Shown piece after piece: positions 37,841 through 50,238 of a stretch of 64,000 nt of DNA. The notes beneath the pieces were generated by a model. It saw only the letters and a program-made list of their open reading frames with translations, searched no databases and had not been told where the DNA came from. A program made the translations under genes and the position numbers. Origin of the DNA: Botryotinia globosa (lineage: Eukaryota; Ascomycota; Leotiomycetes; Helotiales; Sclerotiniaceae); contig RCSZ01000002.1 in assembly GCA_014898425.1 (NCBI GenBank), positions 1,054,001 to 1,118,000 of the forward strand, read 5' to 3'. Numbering within the stretch: position 1 is the stretch's first letter; each line of letters opens with the position of its first letter.

Positions 37841-38918
37841 ATGTCTTCTACTCAGTAAGTACTTTCAATTTGAAGCGGTGCCGATCTCGGCATTGCATTT
37901 GATAGATTGCGCTAACTTGCTGAGTAGCAATAACATGAGCCGGTTTGCCAACATGCCACTCGCAAGTCTCGCCGATTTTGAAAACGCTGCGTGGCTTGAT
38001 CTTGCGCTTACAAGAAAGTTCGTCGGCGAAAAGCCATCGATGCGACTTAATTGGCTCAATCTTGAAGTGAAGTCCGTTAGATATAAGCCATTGGGCCAAA
38101 ATATCGCGGTAGTTCAAGTAGTAGCTCGCAAGAAGGTCGCCGCCACAAACTTTTCAATGTTTCCCGAACTTCCTACCGAGTTGCAAAACAAAATTTGGGT
38201 TATGGCATCGCTGAAATTTTCTCGTTTTGTCTCAATCATCGAGGAAAATGTGGATATTGCCACACAGCCTGATGCAGACCAGTACAGAGTCATCGGAGCC
38301 ACGCGCCCAAGACTCTTATACACTTGCAAGGGCGCTGTTTCTGCTATGGTTGGCATCTACAGACCGATGTTCCAGCTTGATGCGAGCAAGTACCATGGCA
38401 CCAAGAAGGGCATTATGGTCAATCCTGACATTGACATCGTCGATTTTGTATCTCTTCTCAACTTTCAGACACCACCACTTGATTTTGGTGGGGCTCTCTT
38501 GAATCCTGGAGACCTCTCTATGATTCGTAATATTTGTTTTCCCATACAAGAGTTCCATGACAATTTCGAAGCCGTTACCCGATTCATTCGCAACCTACCT
38601 TTACTTGAAACTATGGTCGTTGAGACTAATCAAGTCGATCCAACGCTTTCCAGCACTCTCAACATTGAATTTGTGTTCGCAGACATCCATTACGCTAGAC
38701 CTGGCCGATCACCACGCACTGAGATGACCATAATGGTCATGCGTGGCGGTTTCCATTTCATCGGTGCACAGGCCATTGCAATACTATTCAATGACGTTAC
38801 CAACCCAACTCATCAAGCTGGCATCCTTGAGTCGTTGGCGAAGGTAAATATGATGATGCGAAAGGAGGCGAACTTTCCTAACAAGATCCTTGCCTCTTTC
38901 GTCTATCGTAACCATTGA
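37841..38918 (+). CDS. 2EXR-domain protein
   Basis: Exons 37841-37854 and 37928-38918 (1005 nt, 334 residues). The start ATG is followed after 14 nt by GTAAGT, and the TAG acceptor restores the frame to give MSSTHNNMSRF. If this intron is not used, translation could begin at the ATG within NNMSRF. The 2EXR motif (FPELPTELQNKIWVMA, about residues 80-95) is the hallmark of this large fungal family of unknown function, often expanded in Leotiomycetes. The C-terminal half is mixed alpha/beta with no catalytic motif. No signal peptide. A GTATGT...TTGCAG pair just after the stop suggests a 3' UTR intron (about 38956-39007), which could mark the transcript for nonsense-mediated decay. Confidence 0.8.
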
Positions 38919-41205
38919 TGAATTATCTCGAGTTCTTTCCGTTCTTTTCCAAGGTATGTGATTCACTCTCTTGCTAAATATCTCGTGTCTTCATTAACAT
39001 CTTGCAGATTTGAGATTTATTCGACATATTTGTGATTTTCCAAATACAATGGCTAGGGTTTTGCTTTGTTAATTTAATGACTAATGACTTGTATCACCGT
39101 TTGTGGTGGTAGAATGTTTTGATATTGGTGCGTTGGATGCGATCGGTTTTTGCATTTTCTCTAAGACTTTTTTTGGTCAATGAGCTAGCAATACTATTAG
39201 CTGAAGACCTAAAGAACCAATACATACTTGATTTCGAATATACAAATTCTTTCCCTACGACAGCATTGTGATGATTGTATGATGGTGATCCTATAAATTT
39301 GAAGCAAATGCTCCCATGCTACCCCAAAGTCATGGCAGACTTGGAAAGGAAAATTTGACAATTTCTTACATGAAGGTAGGGCGGCATTTGTATTTAACCT
39401 CAGCCTCATCAAAATAAACAAAAAGAAGCCTAGCGCCTCTTCAAGGGAGCACTCCAAGTACTTGATCAGACTTAGACCAGTGCTGATTGAGATGCTGAGC
39501 AAAATTCATGGCATCATGCCTATTTGCAATGAAAGATACTTTCCCAAGGACCGCAATTCAGCAAGGGCTCTTAGAAAGTCTCAATGATCGTTGTGAAGGA
39601 AAGGCAACATAGCGCAATCCTAAATTCCGAAGGGAGCTCGCCAATCAAGGTGGCCACTGGGTGTTTTGAGTGTTTTGAGTGTTGCGACTTGGAACTAAGA
39701 GTGGTGCTGGCTAAGTCGAACAGAAGATAGTTAGTTGAGATTTATCAATGCTAATAGAAGTTCAGGGAAGAGAAGTTGTGTACCTTAATTGTGTGTCAAT
39801 TCTGATGGATGGTACGTTGACATTCTCACATTAGTAATGTCCAAAGTCAGAGTTTCAGTTTAAGAAGTTTGCAAAAGTTCTGCAAGAATCTGACCTCAAG
39901 GTAGAATCAGATTGTTGTTAAGAATGTTAAGAAATTATTGTTGAGATAAAGTCATCAAAGATGATGTATTCGAGTTATACCTGATAGAAGGTCGGCAAGA
40001 CGACCATAGACGGGGATGGCTGGCTTGGCCTTTGAACATTGGATCCCAAACAACAAGGAACAGTAAAATACTGCCTATCCCATGATTTTATCCTTGACTT
40101 TGACAGTCCATTCATTATATTGAATCCTTTCTTGCTGTCAACTGTAAGGAAATAGGAAATTTAAAGTTACCAAGGGACAACTTCAAGATTTGGACCCAAC
40201 AAAATTGCACAGGTCTAGCAACTGGATTCTATCCTGTGCTCTGCGTTATTGTACCTAATATCTTGGTACTTGTACTTAGACTGAATGAAGCTGGGGGTGA
40301 TTGTAATGAGAAACTTGGTGGGAAATCATGAAGAGAATTAGTCTACTCTCCTCTTGGAAGCACTTTCGGAACTTTGCATCGCAATTGCGGCTCTAGTCCC
40401 GGAAAAATTAGCAGTGGCTTGAGACTGAAAGAAGTGTGAATCGAGCGGAAAAGGAGAAAGAGTCCTCGTAATCGATTATGGTAGCAACCATAGTGTATGG
40501 AGGAGTAGTGGCACTTCATTGGCTGGCATAGAAACATGGTTCGAAGAAGATGTTAGGAAGTTATTCCATGGGATATATAGGCAATCCTGGGAGTCGTGGC
40601 ATCAACGGTTGGATGTACTCGATAGTTTCCCTTTTGTCCCGAGGTCATCATTCTGCCTGGGTAGGTCGACGTTCAATTTGATCACAAAAGACGACCCTAA
40701 ACGCTTGTGGAATAAAGACTAGAATGGCTCCGTACTATATATATATATATAGCTGCTGTGGTAGTACGTCCAGTAGTATGCCGGGCTTTTGGAATCTGGT
40801 AGTGTGCGATGATCACGATGACTGGATCTATGAGGTTGAAGTCTGTTTGATCTTATACCGCCTTTTTCTGCCGACTCCATGCTGATTATGTAAGTCCAAT
40901 GCGTTCACAGTTGCAGACGAGACTGGATTTCACCGAAAGACAACGATGGTAAAAATCACAAACTGGCATGAATTTGAAGATATTTTAAAGGATGGTGAGA
41001 TTCTTATTACGACGAATCTTTTCAAGACCATCTCACTAACTAATATATGAGGCCCAAGCACCATTCTGATCACCTCAACAGTTCACATTATCGCAAGGTC
41101 ATCAGTCTGCAGTTCAATCCGTTGTAGAATTCTACCTTTGCCTTTACGGCTTTGTGTTGCAATTTTAGTTCGTTTTCCCGCTCACCCTGAACAGCTTATT
41201 CCTAC
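38919..41205. other. 2.3-kb spacer, no gene seen
   Basis: Short frames on both strands lack family features or splice logic. A (TA)n tract lies at about 40738-40751. A GTGTTTTGA unit repeats three times near 39661-39685. Nothing else was found. Confidence 0.55.
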
Positions 41206-42786
41206 TTATATGAAAGCAATCTTGGCGCCATTCATGCTCTCAACGCCCATCTTGATCAATTGCAGGAACTCCAACTCCGGATCTCGATTTTCAATCACCT
41301 CAAACTTCTGTGTCAGTCTTACCAAGACATAAGCAGCCTGGGTCATTGCTTGTTGTTGCGCAGGGCATACTCTTGGACCTCCATAGAATGGAAGGAATTC
41401 TCAATTCATTTTATGCCCAACAAAGCGATCAGGCCTAAAACTCTCCACATCATCACCCCAAATGTCACTGTCGTGGTTCATGCACCATGTGCCAAGCACT
41501 ACTGGTGATCCTTTGGGAACAAACACCGGTTTTGTTTGATCCTCGCCACCTCCTCTTGGTAAAGTAGTGTCGCGCACGGCAGCTCGCCATATTCTAGCTG
41601 CTGGACCAACAGTCCTAACGGTCTCTTGCAACACGCACCTGAAGTCTGCTAATTGTTTTAGCTTTTCAAATGACAACGGAGCATCGCCTAACTCAAGCGA
41701 AATGCGACGAAGCTTGCTCCATTCGTTCGGATGACGAGCAAGCTGAAAAGGGGCATTTGCTACTAGCCTGGACGTCACATCCCGTACTGGCGCAAAGAAA
41801 CCTAATACGTGATACCGAAGCGCAATAGGACCTCGGATCTGCTTAGCCATTTCGTGCAACAGGACATAGCGCTTTCTCTCAGAGGGTGCGCTATCAGTAT
41901 CCGTTTTCGCAGTGTCTTAAGAGCCAACTTTACTTGTTCATCTACAAATCGATGGACTGTGTTGTATGACTTCTTCCAATTCGGATCCTCAACAAGTCGT
42001 TGGTAGTGGAACTGGAACCATGGTGCGTCGCGCCGAGCACTGACCCCTTTTAACCCCTCAGTGAACGCTTCAGTGAACTCAATGCTCTCAGGTGAGCCTT
42101 GCAGACCATTCAAAGAGCGTCCAAAGATAAAATCCATAGAGGTGTCTAGGAACTACGCCACGAAAATGTCAGCGCTTGATTACACACTAATCTTGCGAGC
42201 CACATACTAGTCTATGCAGCAATGGTTGAATATCAAATGTCTGTCTCTTTTCCGGAATCAACTCCAAAAACTTGTCTACACAAGAAGCAAAAAAGTCGAG
42301 ATCTGATAGTTCTGCCCTTGCGAAAATAGGTTTCGCTAAATCCCTCGACAGGCTCCAAGCAGGTCTATCTGAGAAAATACTAGGTCCCAAAAGTGGCCAT
42401 TGAGCTGTCTCTCTGTCTGCATCCTTTCCAAAGTCTTCCGCAGCTAGTGCTGCTACATGTTGAACGTTCGTCGGATCACAAGTATTGAAAAGTATGGTAC
42501 CACGCCAAACTTCCGAGAAAGTCTTCCCGTAAGTGTCAAATTGCGACTTATATAATCTGAAAAGGTGGCCCTCTTGAACTGCCTGAGCTCGCAGACGGGC
42601 TAAATCAGTTCCTAGGACATCCTGATGAGGATACTTGTTTGGCTCTGCGCAATTGTGTTGGCGCTTCAGATTCCGAATGTTCCTCGATCTTTCCAATTTT
42701 GGCCATAAAAAACTCAGGGCGATGACTACTATCACGATTATGTATCGTGTAAGTGGTTGTTGTCCACTATAAAATGACACATCCAT
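41206..42786 (-). pseudogene. Cytochrome P450 pseudogene (P450-1)
   Basis: Membrane-anchored microsomal P450 of fungal CYP52-like/secondary-metabolism type. Exon 1 is 42786-42208 with an N-terminal membrane helix at about 14-30; intron 42207-42153; exon 2 runs from 42152. Two lesions are clear. Near 41905-41912 the reading frame shifts by one: before it the frame encodes VHRFVDEQVKLALKTL, after it homology continues as SERKRYVLLHEMAKQ. At 41403-41401 a TGA stands where Trp is expected, just before the haem loop [13 protein letters not shown]; the frame then continues normally to TAA at 41208-41206. The ETVR (ExxR) and FRPDRF motifs are intact. The stop is one G-to-A step from TGG and removes the haem cysteine, so the gene is almost certainly dead unless the lesions are sequence errors. 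Confidence 0.88.
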
Positions 42787-43714
42787 AGCGCCCTATTTGA
42801 ACGGGGATTTGGGGGGATTTTCACTTCTCATGCAGACTTACGATCTCTATATATTGGAGACCATTGCCATCCTTGAATATGAGAATGCTCACAGACACAA
42901 TGCATATCCAGCGCGCCGAAAATGGAAACCCAGCTAGGGATGATTTTGGCCCTCTACAATGTGCAAGTTAGAATCAACAGTGAGCATAGTGAGAGTCTCA
43001 TAATTGGTGGAAACTTTATAAAATATGTCATACCTAATGTGCATGGAATGAAGCGGCATTGAGGAAACCCACTTCCCCCGAGTTAAATATCGCGATAGTC
43101 TACCTTCACTTTTATGTAGATGAGAACTTGCTTCATGCCTGCTGTTACGTTTAATGCGGACCAACTAGGGTAGTACAAGGGTCCAGAGATAAGCTCATGT
43201 TGGCCGAAGACCGAAATATTAACGCTAATTCTAATGTATCGCTGCTTGTTTGTGGTAATCAGGCTTATTTGCTGATCTTATACTTGAGATAACGTTGTAA
43301 TCTACATGCTCGGATTCGTTTATTTTGTCATTACCAGGGTGTTATATAGACCCACAATCTATCTGAGTGGCTAGCACCAGCCGTTTATTCCAGTAGATCC
43401 TAGTCACTACGCATCCTTGAAATTTATCCGGGTCATTCCTCCCCTCCTCGTTTACTAGTGACTACGAGGCAAAAAGCTTCTTGTTCTATTCTTCGTCTAT
43501 CTACTTGTGTAGAACTTGGCATAGAGATTAGCGTTTCGTTTGTCTACATCATTTCCATGAGAACAGGAGAAACTGGATGCCATTTTTATGTTCGTGCGGT
43601 TTTATTGTATCATGTAGGTCACAAGTCAGCCCTTCGTTTCTACTGGCTCAATGTAATAATCCGGACCTTCAGCTGCTACATATATTTCATGCCCTTTCAG
43701 TGCCTCAGTAAATA
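42787..43714. promoter_or_regulatory. Divergent P450-1 / MFS-1 promoter region
   Basis: This 0.93-kb spacer separates two divergently transcribed cluster genes. It must contain, or have contained, both promoters. No binding site is claimed. Confidence 0.55.
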
Positions 43715-45618
43715 ATGTTACCAATGCTAGGCGACGACAAGACTCGGTATTTCGGCGATTCTGCAGTCAATGCGTTTCCCGCAGATGCAAACTGCCAAGA
43801 AGCAACGTTTAAAGGCGGCCATTCACCTCGATCGTCCTCGGATAGCACCCCTGATAGTTCTATAAGTGACAGTGACAATGAGCAAGTCCAGCTTATCGAG
43901 TCTGATACTACTCACACCCGTGAAGGAGGGGTTGCCTCACGTGAGACAGCAGAGGAGCCTCTCAAAAATGAAAAGGAGAAGCCCGCATCATGGTTTTCCC
44001 TGCCCAGGAAAGATCAGCTTTTGATCTTAGCCCTCGCACGTATGGCCGAGCCTATAGTACAATCCAGCATCAACTCATACATGTTCTTCATGCTGCGCTT
44101 TTTGACCCATCACTTTCTGATTCGACTATTTCTTCACAGGCAGGTTACCTCGCTGGGGGGTTCACGGCCGCACAGTGCCTCACAGCTATGGTATGGGGTC
44201 GTGTGGCTGATAGGGCTTCGGTGGGCAGAAAGAATGTGCTTATCATTGGTTTGTTAGGCACTTTTACATCCACCATCGGCGTTGGATTTTCTCGATCGTT
44301 TGCGCCTGCGTTATTTTTTCGTTGTCTTGGAGGAGCTTTGAACGGAAATGTTAGTATCATGCGAACTATGACTTCTGAAATCATCCGCGAAAAGAAGTAC
44401 CAGACAAAAGCATTCTTGTTAATGCCAATTATGTTCAATGTTGGTATTCTTTTCGGCCCTTTAATTGGAGGTTGGCTGCAGGATCCAGTTCATACTTTTC
44501 CCAGTGCGTTTGGATCTGGAAGCAAGCTTGGTGGCAAAGATGGCGTGGGATGGATGATGAAATACCCATACGCGTTACCAAATTTATTCAATGCCTTCCT
44601 TTTGTTGCTTTCGCTGTTCCTTGTAATTCTAGGTCTCGAAGAGGTATGTAATAGCCCACAAGGTCTAACTTGATTCCACTGACACACTCTCAAGACACAC
44701 ATCAATCGTCAGCATCTCTCTGATCCAGGCCTCAAGGTCGGTCGTTCTGTGGCTCGAATTGTTTGCTGCAAATCGCGGCAAACTAAATATGCTCGCTTAG
44801 GAGTGGAAGAAAACACGAACGATGTTGAAATGACAACACCTTCCGAACACAATACAGAACCCAAGAGCTCATACAAACCACGTGCAAAGCTGCCTCTCCG
44901 ACACCTACTTCGCCGCAATGTTATAGCTACTATGGTTGCTCACGGACTTATACAGGGCCACACAAGCGCCTTCCAAAATCTTTAGTTCTTGTTTCTGTCT
45001 ACACCTCGCTTTAATCCTGCCAGTTCAGAACCGCCTTATACACCACACCCTTATCTTTTCTTCACAGGAGGCCTGGGTCTTCCACCGGCTACTATTGGAA
45101 CTGCAATCGGTATCATTGGCGCAATGGGTTTGATGTTGCAATTTGGTGTCTATTCATGGGTAACGCACCGTTTGGGTGTATTGTATGCATACCGCTACTC
45201 TCTAGTAACATTTCCGCTCGCGTACGCTCTTGCACCATTTCTAGCACTGCTTCCCACAGAATCAGCATCGCCACACGCAGCAGACGGACCATTTATTTGG
45301 ATAGGAATATGCAGTCTACTATTCGTAATAGTCATAGGTCGTACCTTTGCACTCCCCAGCTCACTCATTCTTATCAATAATTGTACACCACATCCGAGTG
45401 TTCTCAGTACTATTCATGGTATTGCGCAGAGTGTGAGTGCTGGGTCAAGAACATTGGGCCCGCTTGTTTATAGTGCGGTGTATGGACAAGGATTGAAGAA
45501 AGGGATGGTGGGGATGGCGTGGTGGATTTTGATGATTGAGGCTTGCGTTGCTTTTGGGGCGAGCTGGGTGGTTTATGAAGGTAATGGACATGAAGTGAAA
45601 ATGGAAGGAGAATCTTAA
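43715..45618 (+). pseudogene. MFS transporter pseudogene (MFS-1)
   Basis: Twelve-helix major facilitator of the ZRT2/DHA1-like fungal group, expected to export small molecules at the plasma membrane. A hydrophilic, Ser/Asp/Glu-rich N-terminus of about 95 residues precedes LPRKDQLLILALARMAEP. Near 44100-44106 the frame shifts: a CTTTTTG run with five T ends the first frame, and DPSLSDSTISSQAGYLAGG continues in the next; one T would restore it. An intron at 44644-44694 joins GLEE to THINRQHL. A TAG at 44983-44985 follows FQNL, where Trp is expected, and the same frame resumes with FLFLSTPRF to the end. The conserved motif GRVADRASVGRK (motif A) is intact. The stop is one G-to-A step from TGG. 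Confidence 0.88.
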
Positions 45619-46088
45619 GCATGATTCAGTTTGATACATATGGATGGTATTACGGGGTGTATAAGTCACACTAGAAATGATAGACAATCTTGGGTGTCGA
45701 AAATTGTAGTATTGATGGAATGACTTACTAGTATACTCAATCTTTCAATTCCATTGCTGCACACAAAAAAATAGTAACGTGAATAATCCCTTAAACGAGG
45801 AGAGACCCACAAGATAATACAAGTTCTAGGCAAGCCTAAGCTTACCCTACATTCCACAATTTTTGTTTCACAGGGCTACAATGCCAAGGCACCCCTCCAG
45901 GAACCAAGCAAATTCTCCACTTTGCGGGGTGTCAGACCACTACCTACATGTGTTTTGACAACAGAACCTCGAGTTAGTCTGTGATAAGAAGATGGCGGAA
46001 TCATGATTTTGCTAGTTTTTGTGTTTACATAGTGAGTGTTGATGGTCGATTTCGCTGGGTTGTGTAAATTGCCAGATCTCTCTTGGTA

Positions 46089-46431
46089 TCCCCTAGAGTG
46101 CGAACTCTGGGCGCCCTCGCTTAATAAGGAGTTATTGACTAATTAGATCATTAGGATTCCTTAAATCTAATCCAATATTCACAAGCATTCTCTAATATAA
46201 AATTCAATCAATATAATTTCTATATCAAAAGTTTGAATATAATAATATATACTAATTTTTAATCTTCAATCTTTTCTTAAATTTAAAAAACTCGAAATTT
46301 GAAATCAATATTCTAATTTATAGATAATATAATTGAAACCCATTAAAATAACTATTCTATCCAATAAGGCTTTATCATTCAAGGTCTATCACACGAACCA
46401 CATGTGCGCCCTGAGTTCGCACTCTAGGGGA
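46089..46431. mobile_element. MITE with 26-bp TIRs and TA target duplication
   Basis: A 343-bp element. Its left end TCCCCTAGAGTGCGAACTC and the reverse complement of its right end are identical over 19 bases and continue for seven more with one mismatch. TA flanks both sides (46087-46088 and 46432-46433), typical of Tc1/mariner-type insertion. The interior is highly AT-rich with no coding capacity. It sits between MFS-1 and P450-2. Fresh-looking ends with an AT-saturated core suggest mutation concentrated in the interior. Confidence 0.9.
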
Positions 46432-46758
46432 TATCACATTCATCGAAATTTGTGAATCAACACTTTGATCAATATTTGTGATATTTAAATGGTAGGTAAA
46501 AACTCTTGATCTTTCTGGTGTCTAAAATGTCTAAAGCTCTAATGGCTTGAAAAGAATAGGCGTATAGAACAATATAGATGCCCAGAGTAGCTAACAAAGT
46601 AACAACTAAGATTTATCAAAGAAAGCTCTTCAATCTCTGTACCAATCGACGAAACAATGCCAATTTTCACCCCCTGCCCCCATATTTCTCACTTTGGTTT
46701 GCAATTCAATCTCTAAAAGGTCAATCTCCTGATATATCACTTGTACCAAATACTAGAT

Positions 46759-49168
46759 TTAGATGTTGTATGATGCGCTGGAACCTTCCAAATGTGCCAT
46801 ATCGGCATTAGCGCGTTCCGCGTCAGCAATAACAATCTTTCTATGTCTCTCGCTACGGGGTACGAGTTGGAACTTCAAATTAGCTGGGTAGCTGACTAGC
46901 CCGTAAGTGAAATCGTTCTCGTCTGGAATGTATGGGTTGCCATTAACAGTAATGGGAAGAACATCGTATGCCCAGATCAATCTGAGTTGATGAATTAGTG
47001 CTGAACATTTGGGGTAAAGATTGTGATATTAATGGAAAGGCTGAGAGGGTGTGCTTACCGCGCAATAACGATATACATCGATTGAAGTGCGACGTGCATA
47101 CCGGGACACATTCTTCGACCGAAGCCAAAACAACCAAAACGGTAGTTGAGGAGCCTGGGGTCATTTGTCTCCAAGAATCTTTCCGGTATGAATTTCTCGC
47201 CCTCGGGGAATACCGCCGGGTCTTTCATGATTTCGCTGATGCAAAGTATGTCAACGGATGAACTATCACTTTTGTCTTTTGTGAGAACTTACGCGGCGTT
47301 GGCATAGACAGAGGCGTCTTTCGGAATCAACATGCCCTTATAGGTATAGTCCTGGGTCGAAGAGTGAGCAATACCTGTTGGTGTTACGAGCCGCCATCTT
47401 AAATAATGATGTTAACAACTGATACTACATATAAGATTACAGATATGAACCTCAATGTTTCCCTAATAAAAGCGCCCAAGTAGGGTAGTGATTGCTGATC
47501 TTCAAAAGTTGGCATGCGATCCTTTCCAACAACTGCATCTATTTCGGGCTTTGCTTTCTGGAGACATTCTGGGTAGTGTAAAATAGCCACTAAAAATACG
47601 AGATATCATTAGACTATTCCATGCTAATTTATATGGAAGGACGTACGGATTGCTATTTCGAATGCGGTGGTAGTTTATGTCAATATTAGCTTGTTGTCCT
47701 ATGAGAGAATGAGTTAAACTTACCGTTCCGATACCAGCAGCCCATGGAGCAGAAAGAGCATATGCTAGCTCGACGTCATCATTCATGCCTAACTCCTTTT
47801 GTTTTGTAAGACCATAAGTGGATGTGCATGGGACGGCGGTGCCATCTTGCATCTTTCTTTTGACCTCGCTCATAGTTGTTGTGTATAATTTTGTGTTGGT
47901 ATCTCGATGCTTCTCAGGCTCATGTCGGAACCATTGCAAAGGACGCTTTGAAAAGTATTAGTGGTAATTTCTACACTTGAAAGGACAGCTAACTTACTGG
48001 GAGCCATAGCAATATGGGCCACTAATCAATTTTTCAGTTATTTGCGTCGACATTACATGCTGGGAAGTTAACTTACAGAATCTGATTGATCTTTATGGCA
48101 CAGACACTTACTTTGTACTGGAAAAAAGTGTGAGTACTTGATCAACACACCTGTACACACCGTGGTACGGACGTAACTTACCTCTCAATGTCTGGGGAGA
48201 AGATTAGCAGAGATCTCAAAGATAAGAAGAGGTTTCTACTTACATTCTTCTTCCTGATCATTTGCTACGCAAAGAGGGTCATCAATAGATGTAACGCGAC
48301 GCCCATATCCCATATAGAACATCAAAGATGCTGTGTAACTATCGAACTTGAGTTAGTTTCACGTATCTATTGTAGGAAATTCGAACGTACCTTTGGAGAA
48401 TTTTGTGTTGCTTAGAGAGGTCCTCATTTGTCAAGTACTCATGCATCAATATTGCGGATTCATTGATTTGCATAGGCTTGACTTTAGGTGCTACTTGGGG
48501 ACTGAAGTGCGAGTTTTGTAGCTTAAATGAAATTGTTAGTCAGATTCAGATTAGTGATAGTCTTGGAAAGGGGAGTCATACTGTTCGCCAGTTTCGCCAT
48601 TTGGGCTCGTAGGTCATTGAGAAGCCACGCAGTCTTGAGAAGAGAAATTCTCTAACTTTGGTTAACATCCCAATCCGGATACTCTCTCTTTAAGTGGGAA
48701 ACTTACCCCATTATAAAGTGTGGACGGCTGGAGAATGTTTCACCCGCTTTCTCGAGAATGTCTACAGCGGCCTCCATGGTCCCAAGCACTGGGGAATGTT
48801 AGCACAACAGGAAGCGCTTTCTCTAATGAGAATACATAGCATACCGATATTCAGTTGTTGTCCAGTATAGAAGGTTACTACATTGCCTATAAACTGTTGT
48901 CAACAAGGCAATCTTCAAGTCAAGAAAGAAAGAACGCCGAACCATATTGTTCGTTCCATAATTTGAACATGTTCCAGCGATCATTATCTAAGAGGTTCGC
49001 ATGATCACGACCTGGAGGTCCAGGTGGTAGTTGAGCTGAATCATACTTTCTGTTCGATTTTATCAACTGAATAAATTTGACAACGGCTATGGCTAGAGCC
49101 AGAGGAATAGCGAAGAGTAATATGTTTCCCATGATTTGTAGTAGGAATGATGTTGTTGCTTGGATCAA
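46759..49168 (-). CDS. Multi-intron cytochrome P450 (P450-2), possibly decaying
   Basis: E-class microsomal P450 resembling fungal secondary-metabolite hydroxylases. The N-terminus has a membrane helix and the PPGPPG hinge. Minus-strand exons that keep phase: 49168-48943, 48886-48845, 48788-48707, 48633-48582, 48521-48391, 48338-48244, 48191-48182, 48021-47998 (WPILLWLP), 47945-47724, about 47674-47647 (I-helix, TTTAFEIAI), 47589-47451, 47397-47293, 47235-47059 and 46981-46759. The ETLR (ExxR) and haem loop FGFGRRMCPGMH are intact. Two problems remain: the exon between 48182 and 48021 cannot be joined in phase, and the I-helix exon has no AG acceptor before it. ATG 49132 is an alternative start. 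It is therefore a real gene that may have lost correct splicing. It is divergent from the ATP-grasp gene. Confidence 0.8.
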
Positions 49169-50238
49169 TAGAACTATTCGTATTGATAAAAGGAGTTCAC
49201 AGTCTTCTTATACTATTTCAGATGAGCGTGAGAGTATAACAGTTATGATGTTGATGCAATTTTCTTGTTATCATGACAACCCTAGTCCTCTTGAAGTTCC
49301 ACCCGTGAATTGAAACTAGCCATACTGGATCACTGTACATTTGACAAAAAGCTACACCTTTCGACTTCGCCGGCATAACATCTTGCGCGTATAATCGCTT
49401 CAACGTGGTTCTCTATACTATCAACAAAACAGAGATTGCTAGACAGAGTCTCCTGGTCGTCAAGATCTGCAACCGTCGTATGTGATGATTATGGTAGAGA
49501 AGCTGTGGTCGAATTAGACTACCTTACGATGACTTCATGGACGTGCTACAGTACATTCTACATTCCTTCTATGGATTTGAAGTCAAGGTAGGAAATCCTT
49601 TAGAAATAGGCCTCGTCGTTGTGTCACTCGGGCTTCGGGTTCCGGCTCTACTTGACCGACTCAGATCCACCAGACCCGCGTTGAGCGGTAATCTAGGTGG
49701 TCTTCCTCTGTTAATGACGAAAGATCTGTCGGATATGGAAATAATAAAGCAATTGAGGGAGGTGAGGAGAGACTGCATATGCTTGAATGCACTGGCTTAT
49801 CATTTCCTAGTATAGTTAAGTGCTTATGGCATGTAGCCCTGAACAAAACATCTCGCCAGGCCTATCCGTAATCGAGCGAGCATGGGTTAACTAGCGCGCG
49901 AGACTTAGTATGAGGACTTGGAGACTAATGAATAGATGGATGTGCCATGATCTACACAGCGGTTGTAGTATTCCAAATTGCAATCGATGATAAAAGTTCT
50001 TGATTCCTGGATCTTTTTTCCCATGTTCGAAATCTTGAATCCACTCAGATTGTTGAGCTGCATTCAAAGTTTCAAAATAATTTGAAGCTTGGAATCTAGT
50101 TCGAAGTGTCGAATTTTTGCACCTTCAATATTTTTACTATTTTCAGTTTCCAGCCACAATTAATCTTTAAAGCTATTGAAGTATTATTTGCGTCTAAATG
50201 GTTTATCCTGGACTCACAGAGCAGAAAGCGACATTACA
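49169..50238. other. Divergent P450-2 / ATP-grasp spacer
   Basis: About 1.07 kb between divergent starts, expected to hold both promoters. A 92-codon + frame (49537-49815) has mildly protein-like composition (EIGLVVVSLGLRVPALLDR) but no known family; it may be a relic of another gene. Nothing firmer is seen. Confidence 0.45.
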
